Origin: Diploptera punctata
Taxonomy: Eukaryota > Arthropoda > Insecta > Blattodea > Blaberidae
Reading direction: 5' to 3'
Assembly: GCA_030220185.1 (NCBI GenBank)
Contig: JASPKZ010008349.1
Span: forward strand, 372,001 to 436,000
Length of the DNA: 64,000 nucleotides
In this document: positions 40,637-51,423 of the stretch, piece by piece
Layout: every line of letters starts with the position of its first letter
How positions within the stretch are numbered: position 1 is the first letter of the stretch
Program-made: the position numbers and the translations under genes
The notes under the pieces: model-generated
Seen by the model: the letters and a program-made list of their open reading frames with translations, nothing else
Told to the model about the DNA's origin: nothing
The model's database searches: none

Positions 40637-41690
40637 AATTATTTGCATAGATTTATCAGTTATAATATAGCATAGTTTCTGTTATTTCAGATTTGAATGA
40701 AAACACTTCAATATATATGAAGGGAACAACAAAATCAGGGAGACATTAAACATAGAAAAACTATTGTTTAGTTGTTTCTTCACTCACCGCATACTTCTTA
40801 ACTCCCAAGCAGACTCGAGTTTCTTCACTTCATTTGTGACATTCTCAATGCTGTATTACATTCACAACTGTTGTCCAATGGCCTCTTCTCCTGCAGACTG
40901 ACCTCTGCGCCATCTGATGGTGACCGACAAACTTCCAAATCAATCCCCTCTCCTTATCACTGGGTATTTCAAAATTCATAGTTGTGTTTTTATTCTTGCA
41001 TAAAAACACAACTATAAATTTTGAAATACCCGGTGATAAGGAGAGGGGATTGATTTGGAAGTTCGTCGGTCAGCCATCAGATGGCATGGAGGTCAGTATG
41101 CAGGAGAAGAGGCCGTTGGACATCAGTTGTGAACGTAATACAGCATTGAGAATGTCACAAATGAATTATTTGCATAGATTTATCAGTTATAATATAGCAT
41201 AGTTTCTGTTATTTCAGATTTGAATGAAAACACTTCAATATATATGAAGGGAACAACAAAATCAGGGAGACATTAAACATAGAAAAACTATTGTTTAGTT
41301 GTTTCTTCACTCACCGCATACTTCTTAACTCCCAAGCAGACTCGAGTTTCTTCACTTCATTTGTGACATTCTCAATGCTGTATTACATTCACAACTGTTG
41401 TCCAATGGCCTCTTCTCCTGCAGACTGACCTCTGCGCCATCTGATGGTGACCGACAAACTTCCAAATCAATCCCCTCTCCTTATCACCGGGTATTTCAAA
41501 ATTCATAGTTGTGTTTTTATTCTTGCATAAAAACACAACTATAAATTTTGAAATACCCGGTGATAAGGAGAGGGGATTGATTTGGAAGTTCGTCGGTCAG
41601 CCATCAGATGGCATGGAGGTCAGTATGCAGGAGAAGAGGCCGTTGGACATCAGTTGTGAACGTAATACAGCATTGAGAATGTCACAAATG
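40637..41690. repeat. 527-bp tandem duplication
   Basis: 40637-41163 and 41164-41690 are nearly identical direct copies. The unit contains LINE sequence plus most of PLE-k4. Possibly an assembly artefact or a young duplication. Confidence 0.85.
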
Positions 41691-42062
41691 AAGTGAAGAA
41701 ACTCAAGTCTGCTTGGGAGTTAAGAAATATGAGGTGAGTGAAGAAACAAACAATATTAAAATAAACCTCATAGTGTTATTTCCTACCTACATAACTTAAT
41801 AGAAAAACTAACAACATAAAAAAATAGGCTAAAATGGTTTGGACATTTAAAAGGAATGGAAAAGGAAAGACTACCACAAAGACTGTTAAATCTCACGATA
41901 CAAGAAAAACGATCACGAGACAGATGGATTAACTAAGTGAAGAAAAGTTTACAAGAGGATACGACTGGAAAGAATTAAAAAAGAAGGAAAGCATGGGAAG
42001 ATAGAGATGGTTGGAGGCATGTTTGGAATCAATCTTCCGAAAGGAAGACACGATAAAATAAT
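40690..42062 (+). mobile_element. LINE fragment hosting PLE-k4
   Basis: NNKIRETLNIEKL before and RLKWFGHLKRMEKERLPQRL, LNLTIQEKRSRDRWI after the PLE form one LINE C-terminal tail; a degenerate WEDRDGWRHVW end and GATGATGAC tail follow. Confidence 0.6.
41291..41798 (+). mobile_element. PLE-k4 foldback
   Basis: TSD ATAGAAAAACTA (41279-41290, 41799-41810). Arms of about 215 bp with CTCCCAAGCAGACTYGAG and ORF tail NTTINFEIPGDKERGLIWKF in the right arm. AATATGAGGTGAG, end AACCTCATAGTGTTATTTCC. Confidence 0.8.
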
Positions 42063-42179
42063 GATGATGACAGGGATATAACCAGATAAACCACTTTTTT
42101 GTCAAAATGGAGTTTGAGGTGTCCATGGAAAGCACTATCATTTAGAAGTGTGAAAGAGTAAAGTAACTTTAATCATGGA

Positions 42180-42680
42180 TTTATTTACCTACAAAGTTTG
42201 ACATTCAGGTAAGGAAAGTATGTTGTACAACTAAAAGAGTTTTTCATTAATATTTCATCAGTCAGCAACAGAGGGAGCAGGAAGCAACCTACAGGATCGC
42301 CAACAGCCAATTCAAAAGTTAGATGAAATTGATAATGATACGTAGTGTATCGAAACTGGTCTTCAAGACTGTTTTCTCAGTGGATTATCGTGAGAGAAAA
42401 CATTCCAGCTAGGATAAATATATTTGAAGACCTCGAAATTATAAAGGAAACAAACAACACCTCACTTCTTAATGAGAATGCACCCCAGTCAAACCCATTA
42501 TATGAGATCGTCAAAAACAAGTCAGTTGCTGCTACAAACAGTTGGAGTATACATCACCATAAACAACAAGTAGCAGAAGCTCAACCAGCCGAAGATGGAA
42601 GATAACTTACGAAAGCACTCCAGTTAATTATATATACAATATTTTAACAAAGTTGAGGACGACGGCACCTGCCAACAGCT
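42180..42680 (+). mobile_element. PLE fragment with two hammerhead-like motifs
   Basis: 42329-42361: UUGAUAA, U, GAUAC/GUAUC, GAAA, CUGG, UC. ORF tail 42400-42605 (TNNTSLLNENAPQSNPLYEI, VAEAQPAEDGR). 42589-42620: CCGAAGA, U, GGAAG/CUUAC, GAAA, GCAC, UC. Both cores carry substitutions. Confidence 0.6.
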
Positions 42681-42689
42681 ACATTTTAA

Positions 42690-43115
42690 TTTTTAACTTT
42701 CATCATATAGTCGTCAACTTGCACCAGTCAGGCATATAAACTGCACGACACTTCTCTTAGTTTCATACCTCACCATGCTGTTCTCTTCAAAATACTGATT
42801 TCTTGGCCAAGTCACCTTAGAGATTTTGTTGGCGTATCTTCTAATCCTTCTCCTATTTCGTCTAATTTATCATGTCAGCACATAATTTGTTATCCGTGAA
42901 TTCTTATCGAGCACAGAATCATTTTCTAAATTTGTTTATAAGTTGAACTGTCTTTCTGTTTGGAGGATTTACACCTGAATCATCTAACGACTTCTCTACA
43001 AAACTCTGTTTTCTCATGGTAATCGTACATAAATAGCATGTGCTGTTTTGTGAACACAGATTGAGATAACTATAAATTAAGACATTATAGAACTTCACTA
43101 CAATTTGCTTAATTT
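42690..43115. other. No feature recognised
   Basis: No supported ORF or repeat. Confidence 0.35.
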
Positions 43116-43119
43116 TACT

Positions 43120-43260
43120 TTATCATCATCATCCGCCACAAATTAGGCCTTTATAGACCTGTTGTGGCCCCATTTAGCAGTCCTTGAAGAGTTCTTCCTG
43201 GTCGATGATGTCCTTTGGGCATATACTGCATCATTTTTTGGGATTCTTGAATTAGCATTT
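43120..43260 (-). mobile_element. Possible LINE-R-like 3' end
   Basis: ATCATCATC, then TTAGGCCTTTATAGACCTG and GTGGCC resemble the 3' ends at 55560 and 36900 in layout; diverged. Confidence 0.35.
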
Positions 43261-43509
43261 TACTTTCTAACACATTATAACACGAGAATACAGTATTGCA
43301 GTAGTATGCATGTTTCACCTTACAAGCATGAAGCTCGATTTATCACTCCGCCAGGTGCCAGTTGCACTGCGTGGGCTGCAAGAGTTGATGACTCACTGCT
43401 CACAAGACACTTTTCCCGCTAGCAAGCCACAAGTTGAGTGAAACACATTTTATTTCAATAGCATAAACTGATGTTTTTATAATTAATTTAACACTTCTCA
43501 CTGAAGGAT

Positions 43510-43605
43510 AAATTATATTTCAACAGAAAAATTTTTGCCCAGACTGAGACTCGAACCCAAAATTTGCATCTAGATTGCAAATTTCGGGTTCGAGCATAAA
43601 CTGAG
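43510..43605. repeat. Broken tRNA-like foldback
   Basis: GCCCAGACTGAGACTCGAACC and GGGTTCGAGC in inverse around ATTTGCATCTAGATTGCAAAT: only the 3' halves of two family-1 modules remain. Confidence 0.5.
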
Positions 43606-43854
43606 TTTCGTTACAAAAAAAATTAATAAATTGCAGTTGCTGGAGTGGTTTTTAAATTTTTATTTCAGGTGAAATACTACTCCTAATGGTTTGATTTTGT
43701 TGGTTAATGACCTTGACCATACTTTTTTTAAAAAAATTGACTGCTATATGTCAAGTTTGGTTTCAATAAAATAAAAAATTGCAGCACTAAAATGTTAATA
43801 GATACAAATATTTATGCAAATTACCATATAACATGTCAGGCTGTCAAGAAGTAA

Positions 43855-44690
43855 AGCAGAGGATATCAATGACAAAAGAAGCTTTTAACAAGAAGATAAA
43901 TATTTTTTGCAGACCTTTGGCAAAAAATTACAGAAGAGGCTAGTGAAATCCTTTGTGTGGAGTGTAGCATTGTATGGTGCAGAGACTTTTACATTACAGG
44001 GGAATGAGGAAAAGCAACTGGAAGCTTTGAGATGTGGATATGGAGAAGGATGGAATGTATAAAACGGACAGACAAAATAAAAAATAAAGATGTGCTATAC
44101 AAAGTTAGTCCACTGCTGTGGTCTCGAGGTAGCATGCTGCCTTGTCACGCAGCGGGCCTGGGTTCGATCCCCAGTCAGGAGAGTTTTTCTGGGTGAGGTT
44201 TTTATCGGGGTTTTTCCTCACCTGTAAGACAATTGTCAGGAAAACTTTAAGGCCCAAACGGTCCCCGAAATCATATGGCCATCATCATCATCATCATCCT
44301 TCTTCAGTGTGGAAAGCAACAGGAAGTTACCACACCTACAATTCCCTAGTAAAGCTGCAATGCATAGCATGAAAATGCTATGATTGCAGTGAAAGACCTG
44401 CCCTCGGGCAGAATTACTATGGATGGAGGATACAAAGTTGGTGAAGGAAGAACAATGCTGGAACTAATAAAGAAGTGGAAAAGATCGGCCACTGGCCAAG
44501 ACGGAACTGCCTGCTGACAGATGCTCTAGATGAAATGGTCAACAGAAAGAAGGTTAGAGGCAGAAAAAGACATCAGATGATAGACAATACTAAAATAAAT
44601 GGTTTGTATACGGATACGAAAAGGAAGGCTGGATTAAGGAAAGAGTGGAGAACACTGAGCTTCCAGTAAAATACCTGCTCTTGGGCTGAA
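43855..44690 (+). mobile_element. LINE C-terminal region split by SINE-C
   Basis: Frames RLVKSFVWSVALYGAETFTL, QLEAFEMWIWRRME, KNKDVLYKVGEGRTMLELIK, RGRKRHQMIDNTK: the region after the reverse transcriptase of an RTE-like LINE. SINE-C 44110-44429 interrupts it. Confidence 0.7.
44110..44429 (+). mobile_element. SINE-C, full length
   Basis: TSD ATACAAAGTTAGT / ATACAAAGTTGGT. Contains CTCGAGGTAGCATGCTGCC and the GGTTCGATCCC box B; a CAT microsatellite lies in its body. Confidence 0.82.
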
Positions 44691-44699
44691 CACTATGTA

Positions 44700-45040
44700 T
44701 ATATGCAAATTTCTGTCATGGTTATTTTCGGTGTCTACTAGGTATAATCAATGAAAATATGTTTTTTTTTTTTCAAAAATCTTTTCATGAGAACAATACA
44801 ATAACTTAATTTCTTCGAAATTCACTAAAACAACAAAACAATGTAAAACCATGGTCCTGGTTCAGACTGTTTCTATCATTTACGTGTTAACTTCAAGTAC
44901 ATTGGTGAACGCATTATTAATGACCTATCCATGTCAACATACTTTTTTTTTATCAATTCTTAGATTATATTACAAAACATATACACTTCAATTTAAAGTT
45001 TTCTAAAAAAACTAAAATATTTATTGATTCTTGATATTTT
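44700..45040. other. No feature recognised
   Basis: AT-rich. Confidence 0.4.
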
Positions 45041-45123
45041 AAGATTTAATAGAATTTAAATTTCATCGGAGAACATATTGTTTAAACAACTCACCTCATA
45101 GGAAAATTACTTACCATCCTGAA

Positions 45124-45660
45124 ATGGATAGAAAATTTAAAAAAATTTTTGACAAAAACAACATTTCTTTGGCACCAATAAATAGATTTAGTCTGGGTAA
45201 TCTTCTAAGTACCAATAAAAAAGTCAATGTTCCAGACAGTAAGAAATCTGGAATTTATCAAATAAATTGTGAAGATTGCAATAAAGTTTATATAGGAAAA
45301 ACAAAAAGGAATTTGGAAATTCGGACAAAAGAACATTTCAGAAATATTAAAAATTGTGAAATTGAAAAATCTGCAATTGCTGCACATAGTTTATTAGAAC
45401 ATCATAAAATTGGAAGAGAAGCTAAACTTTTAAAACAAGTAGAGAAACCTTTGGAATTGACAGTTTGGGAAAAAATATACATTCAGAAAAACAAAAATAG
45501 ATCAATGAATTTTGATATCCCTAACGAAATTACTTTGATTTCGAAGTTCATAAATTCAACCATAGATGGCAGCACTGAAGATGGCGACAATAGAATAGTT
45601 GACGGCCGAAGAATTTTGTCAGTCGGAGTTATGGCTGAAGATGAACATGACTGTGTTTGA
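45124..45660 (+). CDS. PLE-e ORF: GIY-YIG endonuclease domain
   Basis: 178 codons, open. Residues 35-110 form the GIY-YIG domain: KKSGIYQINCEDCNKVYIGK (both GIY and YIG elements), then TKRNLEIRTKEHFRN with the catalytic-type Arg, and EKSAIAAHSLLEHHKIGREA. Two Cys before the YIG match the zinc-coordinating CxxC seen in PLE endonucleases. The C-terminus has PLELTVWEKIYIQKNKNRSM, then NFDIPNEITLISKF. The last codons (GCT GAA GAT GAA) coincide with the ribozyme-like core. In full PLEs this domain nicks target DNA for reverse transcription; here the reverse transcriptase is missing. The ATG at 45124 may be only the first ATG in a truncated frame. Confidence 0.8.
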   Translation: MDRKFKKIFDKNNISLAPINRFSLGNLLSTNKKVNVPDSKKSGIYQINCEDCNKVYIGKTKRNLEIRTKEHFRNIKNCEIEKSAIAAHSLLEHHKIGREAKLLKQVEKPLELTVWEKIYIQKNKNRSMNFDIPNEITLISKFINSTIDGSTEDGDNRIVDGRRILSVGVMAEDEHDCV

Positions 45661-45670
45661 AATCGCGATA
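45635..45670 (+). ncRNA. Hammerhead-ribozyme-like motif, PLE-e
   Basis: CUGAAGA, U, stem GAACA-UGACU-GUGUU(U), GAAA, stem III AUC-GC-GAU, then A. Stem I can pair UUAUGG with UCAUGG (wobbles). Overlaps the ORF stop region. Confidence 0.6.
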
Positions 45671-45783
45671 TCATGGAAGCATGAATCCTATGAGGTGAGT
45701 TGTTTAAACAATATGTTCTCCGATGAATTTTAATGATTATACCTCATAATGTTTACTTCCCAACATTAATTTAATAGAATTTA

Positions 45784-46085
45784 TTCATATACAATTTCAA
45801 ATATGGATTTCTATGAAAGACACATGTAATACAGGAAGAAATTAATGAGCTTCTAGCTGTAGGTAAGCTTTTAGAAGTATCTTAGTAACATAAAATATTT
45901 TATACGATAAATACATATTAACCCATTCTCTTCAGATTTAAACATTTAGAAAAGTACAATCATATTGATTTTTTTGCTACTTTTGTACATTCAATTTTTA
46001 TTGGATTTTGTTCACTCCTATATTAATAATGGCCTAATTATCATTCTGTTTTTAGTGAAGTAAGTTGAATTTTTTTCCCGTCCTA
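45784..46085. other. No feature recognised
   Basis: AT-rich. Confidence 0.4.
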
Positions 46086-46089
46086 GTAC

Positions 46090-46220
46090 TACCTTGGTTT
46101 CCTAGATGTCAGTATGAGGTGGAACGCTGACCACGGACCACTCAAAATGACATCTATACGAAAACAAGTGTAACTAAATTAGTATGGTTCAAATTCTTCC
46201 CTGTAGGGGGAGAGCGCCTA

Positions 46221-46260
<40 letters not shown>

Positions 46261-46320
46261 TCTCTGTAAAGGAAAACATGGACTTACAAGAAGAAGCTGA
46301 ATTTACCAGAGAAGCCTTGG
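46090..46320 (+). mobile_element. SINE-L fragment with (AAT)n
   Basis: Same body as 7559-7735 with a (TAA)13 microsatellite expanded at 46221-46260. Confidence 0.65.
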
Positions 46321-46329
46321 TATCAATTG

Positions 46330-46720
46330 ACAACGGCATGTAATTGCTCAAGTTACTTCCGTAGGGAAGAAAAGTAATTTACTTAATTAATAATGTAAAA
46401 ATATTACCTAGTTAAAATTTTATCGAGTAATACAATACAATTCTAGTGTAACACATATTACTCACTTTGATAATTCAAATGTATAGTTAGTTATTGAAGA
46501 GTTGTTACAATTTATTAACATTATTAATCATATCTGTAATTAATATAAAGTCTGAAACTATTATTGTCTGCCACTAATTAAGACAACAATAAACAATTGC
46601 AGTTGTTTTATTCAACATTACTATCAAACGATTAAACTCTCCAAACCAAGATATAAATTCACATGAAATATAAAAATTAGTATAGGAGTGAACAAATTTA
46701 CATACACAATTTGGGAAGTA
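46330..46720. other. No feature recognised
   Basis: AT-rich. Confidence 0.4.
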
Positions 46721-46725
46721 TAGTC

Positions 46726-47195
46726 TGACCAACGGATCTGTGCCCCTGTAAGTTATGCAAACTGAACGCTAGTTCCTTTTCTGCCTTGGTAAATCATTTC
46801 CCTCCCTTCATTCCTATTTTAACTTTTGCCCCTCCCATTTTTCACAATTTTGAGCCTTGTTGGAGGACAGATTATTTGCACTCACAGTCCTGTGTTGTCA
46901 ACTCAACATGAACACTGTAGCTCGAAGTGGTGAAAGAAATATTATTTACCATATAATATGTCAATCAGCGTCATTAGACCTATTTAAATATGAAAAAGTA
47001 ATAATAATAATAATTAACCTTACATTATTCAATATTCAAGATCCATGATACTGTTTGGGGGAAGTCTGGCAACATCCCTACTTGCAAAATTATCCTGGCT
47101 GCTGATGAGAAGGAATTGAGTGGAATGGAATGAGTACAGGCATTAACTTTTCTAAGAACGACAGCAGCGCTTAAGGGGCACAGATCCGTTGGTCC
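46726..47195. mobile_element. Non-autonomous TIR element, about 470 bp
   Basis: Ends GACCAACGGATCTGTGCCCC and its inverse at 47171-47195. No ORF. Diverged copy at 28487-28930. Confidence 0.65.
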
Positions 47196-47289
47196 AACAA
47201 TAAGTACATTACTAGTCTCAAACTTATTTACTAGCCAGAGTTTTAGTAAAGGCTCAAACACGTCCTTGACTAGTAACGTAGTATTTAAT

Positions 47290-47495
47290 TATTACAAGTC
47301 GGGGTTAAGACTCACCTCATATTTTTAATTTTCTTGCAGACATGATTTTATCACATCTGTGTGATATAGTTAATGCTTCCTAACTGCTTGACAATATCAA
47401 ACAGAAGTGATGAAAGCATGGTCTGCAAGAAAATAAAAAAAATAACTCATAATAATTAAAAGAAACCTCATAGTGTTACTTCATTCAAATATTAA
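47290..47495. mobile_element. PLE-q remnant
   Basis: GACTCACCTCATATTTTTAA at left, AACCTCATAGTGTTACTTC at right, with inverted AATTTTCTTGCAGAC arms between. No recognisable ribozyme core. Confidence 0.55.
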
Positions 47496-47504
47496 ATATA
47501 CTGG

Positions 47505-48075
47505 TGAAATTAAATGTTTCTTACCTCTCCTCATATAAATCTTCTAAGCAGATCGCGATTTCGAGACCATAACGGTCTCATCTTCAGTACTTCTTTGGCG
47601 ACTGATGTTATGTCGATCAGAAGAAACTCTTCTTCTTCCCTCTGTTGGTGGACCGATGAACCACTGGATCAGGTCAAAATTTGTGGGAATTTCAAAGTTC
47701 ATAAGTTTTCCTTTGTTTTTCTGAATGTGGATCTTTTCCCAAACCATCAGTTCCTCTTGTTTGTCTATTTGTTTTAAAAAAAAAGGAACTCATGGTTTGG
47801 GAAAAGATTCACATTCAGAAAAACAAAGGAAAACTTATGAACTTTGAAATTCCCGCAAATTTTGACCTGATCCAGTGGTTCATCGGTCCACCAACAGAGG
47901 AAAGAAGAAGAGTTTCTTCCGATCGACATAACATCAGTTGCCAAGATTGTACTGAAGATAAGACCGTTATGGTCTCGAAATCGCCATCTACTTAGAAGAT
48001 TTACATGAAGAGAGGTAAGAAACATTTAATTTCACCATAAATTAAACCTCATAGTGATTAATTCCTATAAAAGTT
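47505..48075 (+). mobile_element. PLE-a1, long palindrome
   Basis: Arms of about 260 bp (47510-47770 antisense, 47772-48035 sense). Right arm encodes VWEKIHIQKNKGKLMNFEIP, FDLIQWFIGPPTEERRRVSS. One hammerhead-like motif per arm. AGAGAGGTAAG follows, end AACCTCATAGTGATTAATTCC. Confidence 0.85.
47551..47587 (-). ncRNA. Hammerhead-ribozyme-like motif, PLE-a1 left arm
   Basis: On -: CUGAAGA, U, perfect 6-bp stem GAGACC/GGUCUC, GAAA, stem III AUC-GC-GAU, then C. Right-arm copy 47952-47988 has one stem III mismatch. Confidence 0.6.
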
Positions 48076-48460
48076 AAATTAAATTTTACTACTTACTTCC
48101 CTTGTTGCATACGTAACCATTATTGATCATAAAAAATTACACATTATAAGTAATGTGTGGTAAATTAATTATTAAAAAAAAACATTAAATTTTATAAAAT
48201 ACAATTTGGTTTTGCTTGGCAGAAATCACTTAAATTTTAAAATTGATTATTTACTAAGAAAATTATTAAGTTGTCTCATAAGTAAGATAGATTTTTAATG
48301 TTACATTGTGTGTCTGGTGGAATTTTGAAGATGTGATACACTATAAGTTTGTTCCAAATGTGCGTGCAGTCAGCGTGGATCTTTATTCTCAACAATTGGA
48401 AAGAGTTCATGAAATTTGGAGGGTTGCAGGTTCAAACTCTCTCAGACCCCATACTTCAAT

Positions 48461-48753
48461 GGGGCATGCCATAGCATAGTGGTTAAAGCAGTGCACTACA
48501 AACCGGAAGGTCAAGGGTTCAAGTCTCGATGGGGTCAGGATTTTTAAACTGACCCAAACCTTCTGACGGCATCATGGCCCTGGGGTCGACTCAACCTCTA
48601 ACGAAAATAAGTACCAGACTCTTGTTCTGGGGGTAAAGGTGGTTGTCATGCAGGGCTGACATCAAGTGTCGATTGTCTAGAAAAAGTGGGAGCCTTAACC
48701 TCCTACTACCCCAAGGGTCTCCTATGGCCTGTAATGGGATCATTTTACCTTTA
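48461..48753 (+). mobile_element. SINE-A, full length
   Basis: TSD CCATACTTCAAT / CCATACATCAAT. Head GGGGCATGCCATAGCATAGT with box A, GGTTCAAGTCTC box B. Confidence 0.85.
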
Positions 48754-48935
48754 CCATACATCAATCATGACAAAAATTCAGGAAGTGGGAGGGATCGAAT
48801 TGCTACCAAACCCAGCATACAGCCCTGATTTTGCACCTTTAGATTACCATCTATTTCGATCAATGGCCCATTTCTTATGTGAAATTTTGAAAACATTGAA
48901 GCTGTGGAAGTGGACCAAAAACTAGAGACTATTGT

Positions 48936-49158
48936 ATATCTGGCTTAACTTGGCAAAGAGAGAAATATAAGGGTAGATTCATGAACGCTTCTGACCAGTT
49001 ACAAAAGAAAGAACCCACCCTGTTGTCAGTTTTCGTCCTCCCCCCTTTCCCCTATTAACACCTGATGAAGAAACACCGACAACACTGGTGCGAGTGAGAG
49101 AGGCGAGCACAGCTGTCTCTTTCTACAAATTTCTTGCAAAGTTAAGCCAGACGAACTA
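48936..49158. mobile_element. Unclassified insertion in mariner
   Basis: Interrupts the mariner frame. Has inverted TCTGGCTTAACTTGGCAA and TTGCAAAGTTAAGCCAGA near its ends, possible ACTATAGT-like duplication. A CTGATGAAGAAACACC stretch near 49060 does not complete a hammerhead core. Confidence 0.45.
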
Positions 49159-49324
49159 TAGTGTCATCATGGGATAATAAACATCGCTGAAAGACTACTT
49201 TGAAGAGTAGTTTAATTTCTTGTCAGAAATAATCTAAATAAAATTTTGTTTAAAAAGAAAAAAAATTCTTATGAAACAATATCTAATATGTCTTGGCACA
49301 GTTGTAAAATGTTAAATTATTAAA

Positions 49325-49500
49325 ATAAGTACCTGATATATCAGTCATCCTCAACTAAAATGAATTTCTGTTTAAAAAACTTTGTCAAGTAATTAAAACC
49401 ATGTAGGCTTTTCAGGAACATGTTCCCATCTTCAGCATGTCATTTGGTATGATATTGGTGTCTAAGTTATATAATGGGTGTGTTCTTGTTTAGCACGTCT
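49325..49500 (-). mobile_element. PLE-i end fragment with hammerhead-like motif
   Basis: On - 49404-49435: CUGAAGA, U, GGGAACAUGUUCC stem, (U)GAAA, AGCCU, A; stem III worn. CTGATATATCAGTCATCCTC is the subfamily end. Confidence 0.55.
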
Positions 49501-49603
49501 ATATTCTTTGCTTCTCTTAAAAAAGATTTAAATCTTATTTTAATAATTTAACTATTAACAACGAATTTTAGAAATAAGTAAATATGTATATATACAGTTA
49601 AAC

Positions 49604-50735
49604 TTGTTTAATCAGGAACGTGAATAATGCAGAAATCTGTCCAAAAGTGAACAAATTTATTGGTCCGTATGAAATAAAAGTAATTTGACTTGTATTTATT
49701 TTGCATAAAACGGAATCTGTCCAACGCGGAAATGGAAGGTTATTTCTACTTACAGTTCATGAAAAATTTTTATAAAGCAGAAAGACAGAGAGAGAAATAA
49801 ATTAGTTTCCACTTCATTTAATTCCTGTTAGGCAAAAAAAAAAAAAGAGGAATGATTCCTGCCTCCGAGCGAAGTAGAGATTCTACCTGAAATTTTCTTT
49901 CGGTCTTGCTGCACACCCATTATGCGAAATACAGATACTGTACCTGTCTTACAAATAACCATTGCACTGTAAAATCTTGAATTTGTTTAAGTTCTGAGAC
50001 CGATCTTTCACAGGTAGCGTTCTGAATTTTACATATGTATCATTGTCATTAAACGGAAAATGAAAGTGGTGAAGATAAAAAAAAAAATACTCTCAGTGCG
50101 TGAAATAATGACGAAATTAAAATGTGGAAATACTCAAGTTTATGAGACTTTAAAACACAAAGAAAAAATAATGAACGACTGGATGCAAGGAAATGGTCAA
50201 ACGAAGAGAGAGAAAAAAAAAGAGGAAATGAAGAAATCAACGAAGTAGTGTGGGAGGTGTTTTACAAGTTGCACGATCAAAAAATCTCCAAATTTCTGGA
50301 CCAATGCTCCAAAGTCAAACTCTAGCTGTTGCTAATTCCCTAGGGAATAACGATTTCAAGATATCTTCAGGTTGGCTGTATAGTTTTGAAAGACGATACA
50401 AAGTAGTGTGGAATGAAATTTGTGATGAATCAAAGGATGTGGACAAAAGAGTAGTTAGTGAGCGGAAACCGAAACTGTGTACTTTAATTTCAGGATACGC
50501 GCCTAAAAGACATTTAACGCTGACGAAACAGGACTGTTTTATCGTGCGTTACCGTTGATGTCGCTCGTACATACCAATGGCAGCAGTATGTACAAAGTAC
50601 GTAAAAATACATATACAGTACTCTATAATCTAAGATTATTAATAAGTTTTAGTTTTTTTATGATGCGAAATTTTGTCTAATGTGGAAAAAAAATGGATCC
50701 CATGTGATTCCGCTTTGAGCAAGTTTTACTGCATA
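49604..50735 (+). mobile_element. Tigger/pogo-like transposon, internally deleted
   Basis: Left end CAGTTAAACTTGTTTAATCA and right end inverse CAGTAAAACTTGCTCAAAGC. Holds the N-terminal part of the transposase only. Confidence 0.75.
50060..50570 (+). pseudogene. Tigger transposase N-terminus
   Basis: HTH_psq part LSVREIMTKLKCGNTQVYET, then CENP-B-type HTH: ISGPMLQSQTLAVANSLGNN, DFKISSGWLYSFERRYKVVW, NEICDESKDVDKRVVSERKP, and KLCTLISGYAPK before a shift into ETGLFYRALP-like residues. DDE catalytic part deleted. Confidence 0.75.
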
Positions 50736-50759
50736 TATATTGTCCAAGTCATCAAGTTG

Positions 50760-51012
50760 TCTTTTATGACATTTCTGGCTTTTTCCCTGGCATTGGCAGA
50801 ATTGTAACCCATTTCTTAGGTGGGGCACCTGGAAGGCAGAATTACAATGATATGTTGGGTGATAAATGATAATGAAGCGCCAGGAGAGTTCTTAACCTAA
50901 ATTCCAGACCATAGGCAACCACAGAAATTATTCCCTTTAAGGAAAAATTCCTATGACCTGGAACTTCATAAACTATAGTCAGAAATGCTAACTACTAGCC
51001 CATGAGGTGGGT
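50760..51012 (-). mobile_element. SINE-D copy
   Basis: ACATTTCTGGCTTTTTCCCT body and tRNA-like head at 50953-51012. Uninterrupted version of 8800-9608. Confidence 0.65.
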
Positions 51013-51014
51013 AA

Positions 51015-51285
51015 TTTTTTGATTGGCATAGTTGGTTAAGGTAATACACCATAAGTTGGAAGGTTGCAGGTTCAATTCTTAATGGGATCAGGGTTTTTAA
51101 ACTGGCTTAAACCTTATGGCAGCATCACATTATCTTGCAGTTGACTCAGCCTCTAATGGAAACAAGTTACTGACAATGTTCTGGGGTTGACATTTTATGC
51201 CAACTGCCTAGAAAGGTGAAAGCCTCCTCCTACCCAAGTTTTTTGAAGGTGTGCAAGTGATTGCTTTACTATTTTTTTGTTAAGT
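51015..51285 (+). mobile_element. Degenerate SINE-A
   Basis: AGTTGGTTAAGGTAATACACC head, GGTTCAATTCTTAATGGG box B, GGGTTTTTAAACTGGCTTAA body. Diverged. Confidence 0.6.
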
Positions 51286-51423
51286 CATAATTATGGGTAT
51301 CTTAACCACACACAATACAGTTTATAAATAAGAGAAAGAAAGATGGATCATTCGTAATTCATAAATTAATGCGTCATTTTTTCACATCTTACCTCATATT
51401 TTATGTTTCTTTAAAGACGGGAA

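Larger units (their letters stand above)
45059..45768 (+). mobile_element. PLE-e, 710 bp, best preserved copy
   Basis: 15-bp TSD ATTTAATAGAATTTA (45044-45058, 45769-45783). 42-bp perfect TIRs (45062-45103, 45686-45727) containing CAACTCACCTCATAGGA. Holds a 178-codon open ORF, a hammerhead-like motif at its 3' end, CCTATGAGGTGAGT, and a 41-bp one-sided end (ACCTCATAATGTTTACTTCC). No reverse transcriptase, so it must depend on enzymes from elsewhere. Confidence 0.88.
48268..49290 (+). mobile_element. Mariner remnant hosting two insertions
   Basis: Left end AGTTGTCTCATAAGTAAG, right end (inverse) near 49285. Transposase C-terminal part VGGIELLPNPAYSPDFAPLD, YHLFRSMAHFLCE at 48775-48925. Same family as 1453-1975. 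Contains SINE-A 48461-48753 and an insertion at about 48936-49158. Confidence 0.7.

Noticed and set aside
40637..41690. Two independent PLE-k insertions
   Set aside because: Both copies share the same non-PLE flanks; a tandem duplication explains this with one insertion.
45124..45660. GIY-YIG protein as a homing endonuclease or host repair nuclease
   Set aside because: It is bounded by PLE TIRs and a 15-bp TSD and has sister copies in other PLEs. A retroelement domain is the better call.
49060..49100. Hammerhead motif at CTGATGAAGAAACACC
   Set aside because: CUGAUGA is present and CACC/GGUG could pair, but GAAA and UH are not in the required places.
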